A DNA stretch of 42,934 nt from Chloroflexota bacterium. GTDB lineage: Bacteria > Chloroflexota > Dehalococcoidia > Lucifugimonadales > UBA2985. Below are positions 34,160-42,802 of this stretch, piece by piece (the first letter of the stretch is position 1; each line of letters begins with the position of its first letter). The DNA is taken from NCBI GenBank assembly GCA_002717805.1, contig PBBS01000004.1:20613-63546 (forward strand). Reading direction: 5' to 3'. Position numbers and translations under genes: made by a program. A model generated the notes under the pieces. It had not been told where the DNA came from and did not search any database. It saw only the letters and a program-made list of their open reading frames with translations.

Positions 34160-34957
34160 ATGGGCAGACTCAAAGAAACCTTCGACAATATATCGGAAGC
34201 CGGCAATCCAGGAGTGATACCATTCCTAACTGTAGGTTTCCCATCTATAGAAGACACTATCTCGATTGTTCGAATACTGGAGGAAAGCGGTGCCTCTGTA
34301 GTAGAACTCGGAGTACCGTTTAGCGACCCTCTAGCAGACGGCCCCACAATACAAAGATCAAGTTTCTACGCACTTGAAAAGGGTATTACAGTTGCCAATT
34401 GCCTAGAAGTCTGCAAAGAACTGCGAAAGGAAGGCGTGAAAGTACCTCTGGTTTTGATGGGTTATTACAATCCATTCCTGTCTTATGGGATAGAAAACTT
34501 TGCACATGATGCAAAGGACTCAGGAGTAGATGGTGTGATAGTACCCGATCTACCACACGAGGAATCTCATAAATTAGCGAAAGCCCTGCGTAACAATCAA
34601 TTGGACCTAATTCCGCTTTTAGCCCCCACCAGTACTGACAATAGAATAGCCAAGTCATGTGAGTCAGCAAGTGGGTTTATATACTGCGTAAGTCTAAACG
34701 GGGTAACAGGAGTTAGGGAACAAATGCCTGAAGGTGTGTTAGATATAACGAAAAGGATTAGACAACAGACTACCCTACCTATCGCTGTTGGATTTGGTAT
34801 ATCTAAGAGACAACATGTTAAGTCTGTTGGAGCATCTGCTCAAGCAGCAGTTGTTGGCAGCGCCCTAATACAAATCATAGAAAATAATCCTGATAAACAA
34901 GACAGGGAAAAAGCAATAAGAAAGTTCGTTTTAGAGCTCACAGGGAACTTGCATTAA
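34160..34957 (+). CDS. trpA: Tryptophan synthase alpha chain
   Basis: TrpA cleaves indole-3-glycerol phosphate to indole and glyceraldehyde 3-phosphate, and passes indole to TrpB. The 265-residue barrel has the catalytic pair Glu49 and Asp60 in VELGVPFSDPLADGPTIQ, numbered just as in the well-studied Salmonella enzyme. PFLTVGFPS, VIVPDLPHEE and VSLNGVTGVRE (loop 6) are also clear. trpB is not in the window. GAGG lies 12 bases before the ATG, so initiation may be weak. aroH follows by 16 bases. Confidence 0.97.
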   Translation: MGRLKETFDNISEAGNPGVIPFLTVGFPSIEDTISIVRILEESGASVVELGVPFSDPLADGPTIQRSSFYALEKGITVANCLEVCKELRKEGVKVPLVLMGYYNPFLSYGIENFAHDAKDSGVDGVIVPDLPHEESHKLAKALRNNQLDLIPLLAPTSTDNRIAKSCESASGFIYCVSLNGVTGVREQMPEGVLDITKRIRQQTTLPIAVGFGISKRQHVKSVGASAQAAVVGSALIQIIENNPDKQDREKAIRKFVLELTGNLH

Positions 34958-34973
34958 GAAAGGTAGGTATTAC

Positions 34974-35333
34974 ATGACCATAGCATGTCGAGGTCTCAGG
35001 GGTGCCACCACAACAGAGGAAAACACCAAGGATGCTATATTCGAGGCCACGGAGGAACTACTAACCTCTATGATAGAAACAAACGATATAGATACCTCTG
35101 ACATAGCAGCCGTATTCTTTACTACAACTATCGACCTTAATGATGCTTTTCCGGCTGCTGCAGCACGTAAGATGGGATGGAATACAGTGCCGCTCATGTG
35201 CTCCCATGAAATGCAAGTCCCAGGCGGCTTGGGCATGTGCCTTCGAGTCATGATCTTAGTAAATACAAGTAAATCACAAGAACAAATGTCACATGTATAC
35301 CTCAGGAACGCCATAAATCTTCGGAATACCTGA
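34974..35333 (+). CDS. aroH: Chorismate mutase, AroH type
   Basis: This 119-residue enzyme converts chorismate to prephenate, the first step towards phenylalanine and tyrosine. It is the trimeric AroH class. By alignment with the B. subtilis enzyme the active-site residues are kept: Arg9 (RGLRGATT), Cys76 and Glu79 (MCSHEM), Arg91 (CLRVM) and Tyr109 (HVYLRNA). AGGTAGG precedes the ATG. It follows trpA by 16 bases, and a separate promoter lies before the next gene. Confidence 0.95.
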   Translation: MTIACRGLRGATTTEENTKDAIFEATEELLTSMIETNDIDTSDIAAVFFTTTIDLNDAFPAAAARKMGWNTVPLMCSHEMQVPGGLGMCLRVMILVNTSKSQEQMSHVYLRNAINLRNT

Positions 35334-35365
35334 GACCCACATTGGTATCTAATATAGACTTGGAC

Positions 35366-35394
35366 TAGACATATTCACAAATGCAGATTATAGT
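35366..35394 (+). promoter_or_regulatory. Probable promoter of the DAHP synthase gene
   Basis: TAGACA (35366-35371), 17 bases, TATAGT (35389-35394), each one base from consensus, about 75 bases before the ATG. Confidence 0.6.
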
Positions 35395-35469
35395 TGAATC
35401 TCCCTTTACAATCCTGTATTGAATTTATTAAAAGTTAAAGTTTTTCGGGAAAGATGTTTTAGGTGAGAT

Positions 35470-36513
35470 ATGACACAAATTCATGATTTGAATATACAAC
35501 GTATCCAACCCCTACCTTCTCCATCGGACTACCTTGAGAAGTTGCCTATTTCCAAGGAAATAGAAAACTTGGTAAGACAGGGAAGAAAAGAAGTATCAGA
35601 TATAATGAACGGTTCTGATGATAGGCTACTACTAATCGCTGGTCCTTGTTCCATACACGATGTAGAAGCCGGATATGAATATGCAGAAAAATTCAAAGTG
35701 CTATCAGAAATGGTAAGTGACAAAATACTATTGGTCATGAGGGTGTATTTTGAAAAACCTCGGACCACAGTAGGTTGGAAGGGATTGATATACGATCCGC
35801 AACTCAACGGTAGTTGCGACATAACTAGTGGGTTGCAGATAGCCAGAGAATTCCTAATAAGGGTTGCTAACCTAGGTTTGCTGTCAGCAATAGAATTTGT
35901 AGACCCTATAACACCACAATACATAGCAGATTTGATATCTTGGGCGGCTATTGGGGCACGCACATCTGAAAGCCAGACCCATAGACAGATGTCTAGTGGG
36001 CTAAGTATGCCAGTAGGATTCAAGAATGGCACAGGCGGAAGTATCCAATTAGCTGTTGACGCCACTATAGCTGCAAGTTCAGCTCAAGCTTTCATAGGCG
36101 TTGATTATAACGGGAAAGCATCCGTAGTAGTAACTAACGGAAACCCAAACTGTCACATAGTGCTTAGAGGCGGCAGTGACGGACCTAATTATGATGCTGA
36201 ATCTGTGTCTAATGCTACAGAAAGACTAACTAACTCAAAAGTGAATACACGATTGATCGTTGACTGCTCTCACGCAAACTGCAATAAAGACCACAAATTG
36301 CAAAGAGTCGCTTTCCTCGACCTACTCGAACAACGCTCCTCAGGTAACAAGAACATAGCAGGGATAATGCTAGAGAGTCACTTAAAATCCGGAAATCAAA
36401 AACTGGACGAAAGCAATCCGTCCAATCTTGAATATGGGGTATCTATCACAGATCCCTGCATAGATTGGGAAGAGACTGTAGAACTTGTTCAGGAGGCTTA
36501 CAGAACACTCTAG
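35470..36513 (+). CDS. 3-deoxy-7-phosphoheptulonate (DAHP) synthase, class I
   Basis: This enzyme joins phosphoenolpyruvate and erythrose 4-phosphate, the first step of the shikimate pathway. The 347-residue protein is the AroF/AroG/AroH-like type Ialpha. LLIAGPCSIHD (about 54-64), MRVYFEKPRTTVGWKGLIYDP (about 91-111), SWAAIGARTSESQTHRQM, PVGFKNGTGG and VDCSHANCNKDH carry the metal and substrate residues. The subtype, and so which amino acid inhibits it, cannot be read. AGGTGAG precedes the ATG. ribF starts 30 bases after the stop. Confidence 0.96.
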   Translation: MTQIHDLNIQRIQPLPSPSDYLEKLPISKEIENLVRQGRKEVSDIMNGSDDRLLLIAGPCSIHDVEAGYEYAEKFKVLSEMVSDKILLVMRVYFEKPRTTVGWKGLIYDPQLNGSCDITSGLQIAREFLIRVANLGLLSAIEFVDPITPQYIADLISWAAIGARTSESQTHRQMSSGLSMPVGFKNGTGGSIQLAVDATIAASSAQAFIGVDYNGKASVVVTNGNPNCHIVLRGGSDGPNYDAESVSNATERLTNSKVNTRLIVDCSHANCNKDHKLQRVAFLDLLEQRSSGNKNIAGIMLESHLKSGNQKLDESNPSNLEYGVSITDPCIDWEETVELVQEAYRTL

Positions 36514-36543
36514 TAATTCCTAATGGAAATGGAGAGTCTTCTC

Positions 36544-37464
36544 ATGAGAGTCCACGACGAATTACCCATTCTCAGCAAAGATCAGGATACCGTAGTTACT
36601 ATCGGCGTCTTTGATGGGGTTCATCTGGGCCATCAAGAGGTAATCAATCAGGTCAAGACAATCGCTGAATCAAGAAAATCTCTAAGCTCCCTTATAACCT
36701 TTACCGAGCATCCAAGAGCGGTGCTCTCCAATAATTCTGATATTAAATATATAACTTCATCTGACCGAAAAGTTTCCTTATTACAATCCAGTGGATTGGA
36801 TTTGGTAATACCATTAACTTTCGACATAGACCTTTCGAAATTACGAGCTGGAGAATTTTGCCAGCTACTAAAAGATAGGCTAAGAATGGGGAAGCTGGTA
36901 ATTGGCCACGATTTTGTAATGGGTTTCCAGCGTGAGGGGACACCAGATGTGTTGAGGAATATTGGAAACGACTTAGGATTCTCTGTCCAGATTGTAGATC
37001 AAGTATCTGAACGAGACACCAGAATCAGTAGTACTGCAATCAGAAAAGCTATAATCTCTTCGGATGTCGCAGAAGCAGCTCGATATCTAGGAAGATTATT
37101 CTCACTAGATGGAACCGTGGTGGCAGGAGATAGAAAGGGCAGAATATTAGGGTTTCCGACCGCAAATATCTCAATAAATGAGTCCAGGCTAGTTCCGGGG
37201 GACGGTATCTATGCAACCTGGGCATACGTAAATAACAAGAAGTATGTCTCAGCAACAAGTATTGGTAACAAACCAACTTTTGATGGAATCAGTAGACTTA
37301 TAGAGGTCTACTTACTGGATTTTGATGGTGATATTTATGGAGATACTATAGAGATAGAGTTCTCGGAACATATAAGAGGCCAATTTAAATTCGAGAACCA
37401 AGAGCAACTCATTGCTAAAATGAATGAGGATATAATAAAAGTCAGGGATATTATGTCTTTATGA
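36544..37464 (+). CDS. ribF: Riboflavin kinase / FAD synthetase
   Basis: This bifunctional enzyme makes FMN and then FAD. The 306-residue protein has an N-terminal nucleotidyltransferase domain with GVFDGVHLGHQEVI (about 22-35) and VIGHDFVMGFQREGT. The C-terminal kinase domain (about 180-305) shows GTVVAGDRKGRILGFPTANI. ATG 36544 is preferred over ATG 36523, since GGAGAG sits seven bases before the former and no Shine-Dalgarno precedes the latter. It supplies cofactors for the many flavin enzymes here. Confidence 0.95.
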   Translation: MRVHDELPILSKDQDTVVTIGVFDGVHLGHQEVINQVKTIAESRKSLSSLITFTEHPRAVLSNNSDIKYITSSDRKVSLLQSSGLDLVIPLTFDIDLSKLRAGEFCQLLKDRLRMGKLVIGHDFVMGFQREGTPDVLRNIGNDLGFSVQIVDQVSERDTRISSTAIRKAIISSDVAEAARYLGRLFSLDGTVVAGDRKGRILGFPTANISINESRLVPGDGIYATWAYVNNKKYVSATSIGNKPTFDGISRLIEVYLLDFDGDIYGDTIEIEFSEHIRGQFKFENQEQLIAKMNEDIIKVRDIMSL

Positions 37465-37516
37465 GCACAGATTGTCATAATTAGTTATTGGAAATCAATA
37501 TATTAGTGATCTGGAA

Positions 37517-38782
37517 ATGGAAAATAATAATATTAACAACATATTGACTAGGGGAGTTTCAGAAATAATAGTTGAAAAAGAGCTACGGGAACTTCTAGTT
37601 ACCGGTAAGCAACTCCGCCTCAAAATGGGATTTGACCCCAGTAGGTCAGATATACATCTTGGGCATGCAGTGGGCCTCAGGAAGCTAAGAGAATTTCAAG
37701 ATATAGGGCATAAAGTAATCTTAATTGTTGGTGACTGGACTGCTCAGATAGGGGATCCAAGCGGTAGATCAGCCACAAGACAAATGTTAAGTGCAGACGA
37801 AGTTAGAGCAAATGCAGAAACTTACATGACGCAATTTTTTAAGATAGTTGATAGGGATAGAACTCAAGTCGTCTGGCAAAGCGAATGGTTCGGCGACTTC
37901 AATCTTGCTAATGTATTCGATTTGACGAAAAGATTCACAGTTGCCCAATTCCTCGCAAGAGAAGATTTCGCTAAGAGATTCCGAGAACAAAGACCAATAG
38001 CCATAACTGAACTACTTTATCCTTTGCTTCAAGCTTACGATTCAGTAGCTATAGAATCGGACGTAGAATTCGGTGGCTCTGATCAGAAATTTAATCTGCT
38101 TGTTGGAAGAGAACTCCAAGGAAATATGGGGCAAAAACCTCAACAATGTCTAATAATGCCCATATTAGTTGGCACGGATGGAGTTCAAAAAATGAGCAAG
38201 AGCCTTGATAATTATATAGGAGTTGCCGAAAACCCAAATGATATGTATGGAAAAGTAATGTCCATACCTGATTCATTGATCACAAATTATTTCGAATTAG
38301 TCACGGACGTAAACAACGAAGAACTCCAAGATATAAAGCAATCACTCGAGCAATCCCACGTTAACCCGATGGATTTAAAGAAGAAATTAGCTCATAACTT
38401 AGTATCACAGTTCAATTCTCAGGAGATTGCATCTCTTGCCGAAAAAAACTTTGAAAGTACGGTACAGAGAGGGGAAACACCACAAGATATTCCGGAATAC
38501 AAGGTCAGCTTTCATAGAGACACGCAGATCTTCTCAGAAGTAGCTTCGAATCAGGAATTCCACTTAGCCATCAAAGAGGGCAATTCCGTTAGTGTATTCG
38601 ATCTATTTCATAATATTGGGCTTGTAGAGAGCCTAAGTGAAGGTAAGCGTCTTCTAAGTCAAGGAGCTCTCACTGTAAATGGAGAGCCATATTCAAGTAG
38701 CCTTATAGAAATCAGAGAATCAATAATATTAGGTAGGGGTCGAAGGAGATTCATACGACTTATTACACAAACAATGGACTGA
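37517..38782 (+). CDS. tyrS: Tyrosyl-tRNA synthetase
   Basis: The 421-residue class I synthetase charges tRNA-Tyr. The ATP-binding HLGH is at residues 47-50 after FDPSRSDI, and KMSKS at 225-229. VGDWTAQIGDPSGRS and YPLLQAYDS belong to the tyrosine site. The FDPS/R..HLGH form and length match the TyrZ-like bacterial subgroup. A C-terminal S4 RNA-binding domain (about 355-415) ends the protein. Only 52 bases separate it from ribF, too short for a T-box leader. Confidence 0.97.
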   Translation: MENNNINNILTRGVSEIIVEKELRELLVTGKQLRLKMGFDPSRSDIHLGHAVGLRKLREFQDIGHKVILIVGDWTAQIGDPSGRSATRQMLSADEVRANAETYMTQFFKIVDRDRTQVVWQSEWFGDFNLANVFDLTKRFTVAQFLAREDFAKRFREQRPIAITELLYPLLQAYDSVAIESDVEFGGSDQKFNLLVGRELQGNMGQKPQQCLIMPILVGTDGVQKMSKSLDNYIGVAENPNDMYGKVMSIPDSLITNYFELVTDVNNEELQDIKQSLEQSHVNPMDLKKKLAHNLVSQFNSQEIASLAEKNFESTVQRGETPQDIPEYKVSFHRDTQIFSEVASNQEFHLAIKEGNSVSVFDLFHNIGLVESLSEGKRLLSQGALTVNGEPYSSSLIEIRESIILGRGRRRFIRLITQTMD

Positions 38783-38977
38783 ATATCCCTGCAGTCCAAT
38801 ATTAAGAATTAATTAAATACAGATATAAACAAAAAAAGACCTTCATACCACTTGGGTTAGAGAAACCAAAATGGTAGAATAGGCTTCTGTAAAGTGACCT
38901 GTAGATTAAATAAGTCAAAACTATGACTAAAATCACAGTTTTTTGTATTCCAGTTACAACAGAAGGCATCCATACTA

Positions 38978-39007
38978 TTATTTCTGTCAGTATACTGACA
39001 GAAATAA
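38978..39007. promoter_or_regulatory. Perfect 30-bp palindrome upstream of the aminotransferase gene
   Basis: The 15 bases at 38978-38992 (TTATTTCTGTCAGTA) are the exact reverse complement of 38993-39007, with no spacer. It ends 60 bases before the aminotransferase start, in a 285-base gap with no gene. Operator or cruciform is more likely than terminator, since a long T tract is lacking. A smaller hairpin, TGGACTG / CAGTCCA, overlaps the tyrS stop at 38774-38798. Confidence 0.8.
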
Positions 39008-39067
39008 AATAACACACAAGAATAGATTAAATTCTTGAGAAATCAAAGCTATCGGGAGGAAGCTAAA

Positions 39068-40174
39068 TTGAATCTAAGAACACCAGGGCCAATACCAATT
39101 CCGGATGAGATACTCCAAGCGTCTGCTAAACAAATGATAAACCACAGGGGTCCTGAATTTCAGGATCTTGTTAACAACATAACTCAAGGGCTGAAGCAAG
39201 TATATAGAACCAAGAATGATGTCCTAACACTCACAGGATCCGGCACGGGCAGTATGGAAGCTGCGATAGTTAACACATTGTCCCCAGGAGATACAGTCCT
39301 ATCGGTATCTATAGGTGTATTTGGTGATAGATTTGCTCAAATAGCAGAAGCTTATGGAGCAAGAGTTGAAAAACTCACATTCCCTTGGGGAACTGCAATA
39401 GATCCAAATGTGCTTAAGGAAACCTTGGAGAAAATGCCTAATGTAAAGGCAGTGCTAGTAACACATAATGAGACATCCACTGGCGTGACAAACGATTTGG
39501 AGTCAGTTGGCAAGGTAATAAAGGATGCCGATAAATTACTAATTGTAGATGCAATCAGTAGCCTATCTTCTTTGCCATTCTACACAGATGACTGGGGTTG
39601 CGATGTAGTAGCGGCTGGATCTCAAAAAGGCTGGATGGTAGCACCAGGTCTATCATTCTTGAGCATGAGTGAAAGGGCATGGTCAGCATTTAAAGAGTCC
39701 CGTATGCCTAAGTTTTACTGGGATGTGGGCAAGGCAAAAAGTTATCTTGACAGAGGTCAGACACCTTGGACACCTGCTATAGCCATAATGTACGGATTAG
39801 AAGTGTCCCTCAAAATGCTAATTGATGAAGGTCTGGACAACGTCTATGACAGGCATAAGGCTATGGGTGATAAAGTTAGAGAAGGCGTAAATAACATAGG
39901 GCTTGAACTATTTGCAGCCGAGTCATGTGCCTCCAATACAGTAACATCAGTACACATACCTGATAGCATAGAGGCCAAGGAACTACTAGGTTCACTGAGA
40001 ACCGATTACGATGTAGTCATAGCAGGAGGACAGGGTAGCCTGGACGGTAAGATTATGCGCATTGGTCATATGGGATACGTTCCAGATAAAGATCTAACTG
40101 AAGCCCTAGGATCCCTGAAATCCGGCCTAGATAAGGCAGGATTCCAGCCGAAGTACTCGGGTGCCAGAGGTTAA
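39068..40174 (+). CDS. Class V aminotransferase (alanine-glyoxylate / serine-pyruvate type)
   Basis: This 368-residue PLP enzyme begins LRTPGPIPIPDEIL, keeps the phosphate-binding GSGTGSMEA (about 58-66) and the PLP-binding Lys187 in AAGSQKGWMV. Relatives transaminate serine, alanine, glyoxylate or, in some lineages, phosphohydroxypyruvate. The serA gene starts 3 bases after its stop, which suggests it serves as the transaminase of serine synthesis. The start is TTG 39068 with GGGAGGA seven bases before it; the frame is open to TTG 39035, but that one lies ahead of the Shine-Dalgarno. Confidence 0.92.
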   Translation: MNLRTPGPIPIPDEILQASAKQMINHRGPEFQDLVNNITQGLKQVYRTKNDVLTLTGSGTGSMEAAIVNTLSPGDTVLSVSIGVFGDRFAQIAEAYGARVEKLTFPWGTAIDPNVLKETLEKMPNVKAVLVTHNETSTGVTNDLESVGKVIKDADKLLIVDAISSLSSLPFYTDDWGCDVVAAGSQKGWMVAPGLSFLSMSERAWSAFKESRMPKFYWDVGKAKSYLDRGQTPWTPAIAIMYGLEVSLKMLIDEGLDNVYDRHKAMGDKVREGVNNIGLELFAAESCASNTVTSVHIPDSIEAKELLGSLRTDYDVVIAGGQGSLDGKIMRIGHMGYVPDKDLTEALGSLKSGLDKAGFQPKYSGARG

Positions 40175-40177
40175 GAA

Positions 40178-41758
40178 ATGCCCAAAATCCTAGTAAGTGA
40201 CCCAATAGCCAATGAGGGTGTTGAACTACTCCAGAGCCAAGGAGAAACAGACGTTAAAACTGGATTAAGCCCTGACGAGCTTATATCGATCATCGGCCAA
40301 TATGACGCGCTAGTAGTGCGCAGTGAAACGAAAGTTACATCAGAAGTAATAGCAGCTGGCGATAAATTGCAAGTTATAGGCAGAGCTGGCGTAGGCGTAG
40401 ACAATATAGACCTGGACGCGGCCACCAGAAAAGGAATTTCGGTGGTTAACGCCCCAACTGGCAATACGATAGCGGCGGCAGAGCACACTATAGCCATGAT
40501 GCTAGCACTATCAAGGAACATACCTCAGGCAAATCAATCATTAAGAAGCGGAGAGTGGAAGAGAAGCACATTCACAGGTGTAGAGCTACGTAACCGATTA
40601 TTGGGAGTTATAGGTATAGGAAAAGTAGGACGAGAGGTTATACAAAGGGCCCAAAGTTTCCAGATGAAAATACTAGCTTATGACCCTTTTGTTTCAGCAG
40701 AACATGCCACTCTGTTAGGAATAGAGCTAGTTCCGCTAGAAAGGCTTCTTGCAGAGTCTGATTTCATATGCTTGCATACACCACTCACTGAGTCCACTCG
40801 AGGAATGATAAATGACGAGAGGTTATCTATAGTAAAGCCATCTGTAAGGATACTAAATATAGCTCGTGGAGAGCTAATCGACGAAAATGCCCTTGCCAGG
40901 GCGGTAGAAGAGGGTCGAGTAGCAGGGGCAGCCATAGATGTTTTCTCTAGTGAACCCCCCAAAGATGATAATCCCCTTCTAAAGAGTGAGCGTATTATAG
41001 TTACTCCTCACTTGGGAGCCTCTACACAGGAGGCACAAGAAGAAGTTGCCCGCGAAGTCGCAGAGCAAATAATCTGTGTACTACAGGGACAATCGGCTAG
41101 ATACACCGTTAACGCTCCAATAGTTCTACCTGATTCCCAAGCTACCCTTTCTCCATATATACCGGTAGCATCTCAAGCAGGTAGGCTGGCCACTCAACTC
41201 TCGAACGGCCAAATGTCATCTATAAAACTAAAATTTGAAGGTGATATATCTAACTACGAGACCAATATTCTGAAGGCGGCTTGTGTAATGGGGCTACTCG
41301 GACCTATTAGTGATCAAAGGATCAACCTAGTAAACGCCGACTTCATAGCTGCAGAGAGAGGGCTTAGGATTACTGAAGAAAAAGGTCCTGGGCCTGAACA
41401 GTATGGAAACTTGATTACTGTAGAAGTTGAAACTTCCGAAGGAATCACTATTGTGTCAGCCACACATATGCGAGGTGAAACACATATCGTCAGAATCGGT
41501 GAATATTGGATAGATATAGTACCAACTGGTGGTTACCTATTATTCACTGACCATCAAGATAAACCAGGTATGATAGGAGCGGTAGGAACTATAATTGGTC
41601 AGCACGATATAAACATAGGTTTCATGGAAGTAGGCAGAATGGAATCCAGGGGGCGGGCCACAATGATACTTGGATTGGATGATGACGTTCCAGAGGCGGC
41701 CCTAGACGAGGTCAGAAAACTCGACGATGTTTATACCGTTAGAATAGCTCTGCTCTAG
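40178..41758 (+). CDS. serA: D-3-phosphoglycerate dehydrogenase
   Basis: SerA oxidises 3-phosphoglycerate to phosphohydroxypyruvate, the first step of serine synthesis. The 526-residue long form has the catalytic and NAD domains (NAD loop GVIGIGKVGREV, about 147-158; NIARGELIDE, then HLGAST with the catalytic His near 283), an intervening domain, and a C-terminal ACT domain (about 452-526, DKPGMIGAVGTIIG) that in relatives binds serine for feedback control. It is 3 bases after the aminotransferase and surely co-transcribed. Confidence 0.96.
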   Translation: MPKILVSDPIANEGVELLQSQGETDVKTGLSPDELISIIGQYDALVVRSETKVTSEVIAAGDKLQVIGRAGVGVDNIDLDAATRKGISVVNAPTGNTIAAAEHTIAMMLALSRNIPQANQSLRSGEWKRSTFTGVELRNRLLGVIGIGKVGREVIQRAQSFQMKILAYDPFVSAEHATLLGIELVPLERLLAESDFICLHTPLTESTRGMINDERLSIVKPSVRILNIARGELIDENALARAVEEGRVAGAAIDVFSSEPPKDDNPLLKSERIIVTPHLGASTQEAQEEVAREVAEQIICVLQGQSARYTVNAPIVLPDSQATLSPYIPVASQAGRLATQLSNGQMSSIKLKFEGDISNYETNILKAACVMGLLGPISDQRINLVNADFIAAERGLRITEEKGPGPEQYGNLITVEVETSEGITIVSATHMRGETHIVRIGEYWIDIVPTGGYLLFTDHQDKPGMIGAVGTIIGQHDINIGFMEVGRMESRGRATMILGLDDDVPEAALDEVRKLDDVYTVRIALL

Positions 41759-41850
41759 GAATACAAATAGTGGCACTAATCTCTATCTCGAAGCTTATTT
41801 ACTGACCATTAGCCTGCAATATTTATCTAACTAAGAGAGGGGATTTTATA

Positions 41851-42696
41851 TTGGACACATCCATAGGTATCGTAGGATCCGGAATAATGGGTTCTGGTAT
41901 AGCCCAAATAGCAACTCAAAACGGATATCCTGTAATTATGACGGACATCTCCCAGACCCAACTAGATTCCGCCGTAGCTAGGATAACCAATGGTCTTAAT
42001 CAGGGTGTAGAAAGAGGTTTTGTAGAAGCTTCTGCAAGAGATAAGGCTCTGGACATATTAAAGACTACTACAAAAATAGAAGATGTTGCACAGTCATCTA
42101 TCGTAATAGAGAACATATGGGAAGATCAATCAGCAAAAATCAAATTATTGGAGACGCTTGACTCAGCTTCTCCAGAATCCACAATTTTTGCATCTAATAC
42201 TTCTACTATACCCATAACAGAACTTGCGATAGCAACAAAACGGCCTGACAAGGTAGTTGGTATGCATTTCTTTAACCCACCATATGCAATGCAACTCGTT
42301 GAAGTGATTAAAGGTTATCACACAAGCCAAGATACTTTGGATGCAATATTGGATCTTTCCAGAGGCATGGGCCGAAAACCAGTAGTAATGGAAGATTCAG
42401 CTGGGTTCGTTGTAAACAGACTTATAGCTCCATTTCTAAATGAAGCTACTTTCCTCCTTCAGGAGGGTGTCGCAACCAAAGAAGATATAGACGAATGCGT
42501 TCGATTAGGACTTAACCATCCAATGGGACCTTTCCAATTAATGGACCTTGTAGGGCTCGACGTAATATTACACGAGATTTCTACAATACATAATAAAACT
42601 GGAGACTCTAAGTACCGGCCTTCTCAACTACTGAAGAGAATGGTGGCTGCTGGACAACTTGGTAGGAAAACTAAATCAGGATGGTATGATTATTAG
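41851..42696 (+). CDS. 3-hydroxyacyl-CoA dehydrogenase (3-hydroxybutyryl-CoA type)
   Basis: This 281-residue NAD enzyme oxidises 3-hydroxyacyl-CoA in beta-oxidation, or works in reverse. The Rossmann start is IGIVGSGIMGSGIAQIA (about 5-21). MHFFNPPYAMQLVEVI holds the catalytic His, with the Glu partner shortly after. LNHPMGPFQLMDLVGLDV belongs to the C-terminal helical domain. It is the stand-alone form without a hydratase domain. The start is TTG with AGAGAGGGG just upstream. It can act after the enoyl-CoA hydratases of the window. Confidence 0.94.
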   Translation: MDTSIGIVGSGIMGSGIAQIATQNGYPVIMTDISQTQLDSAVARITNGLNQGVERGFVEASARDKALDILKTTTKIEDVAQSSIVIENIWEDQSAKIKLLETLDSASPESTIFASNTSTIPITELAIATKRPDKVVGMHFFNPPYAMQLVEVIKGYHTSQDTLDAILDLSRGMGRKPVVMEDSAGFVVNRLIAPFLNEATFLLQEGVATKEDIDECVRLGLNHPMGPFQLMDLVGLDVILHEISTIHNKTGDSKYRPSQLLKRMVAAGQLGRKTKSGWYDY

Positions 42697-42728
42697 ACGG
42701 TAAGAAGTTAAACCGAATATGATACTGT

Positions 42729-42802
42729 TGGCTGCCCGGCCAGGATTCGAACCTGGGTTAAGGGATTCAAAGTCCCCTGTGCTACCACTACACCACCAGG
42801 CA
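42729..42802 (-). tRNA. tRNA-Gln (anticodon TTG)
   Basis: Cloverleaf on the minus strand: acceptor TGCCTGG/CCGGGCA with one U-G pair, anticodon stem GGGGA/TCCCT (one mismatch-like G-T) with loop CTTTGAA (anticodon TTG), T arm CCAGG/CCTGG with TTCGAAT. Discriminator G, and CCA encoded at 42729-42731. The remaining 132 bases to the window end hold no gene I can support. Confidence 0.94.

Noticed and set aside
37465-37516. T-box leader before tyrS
   Set aside because: Only 52 bases separate ribF and tyrS, too few for a T-box with antiterminator.
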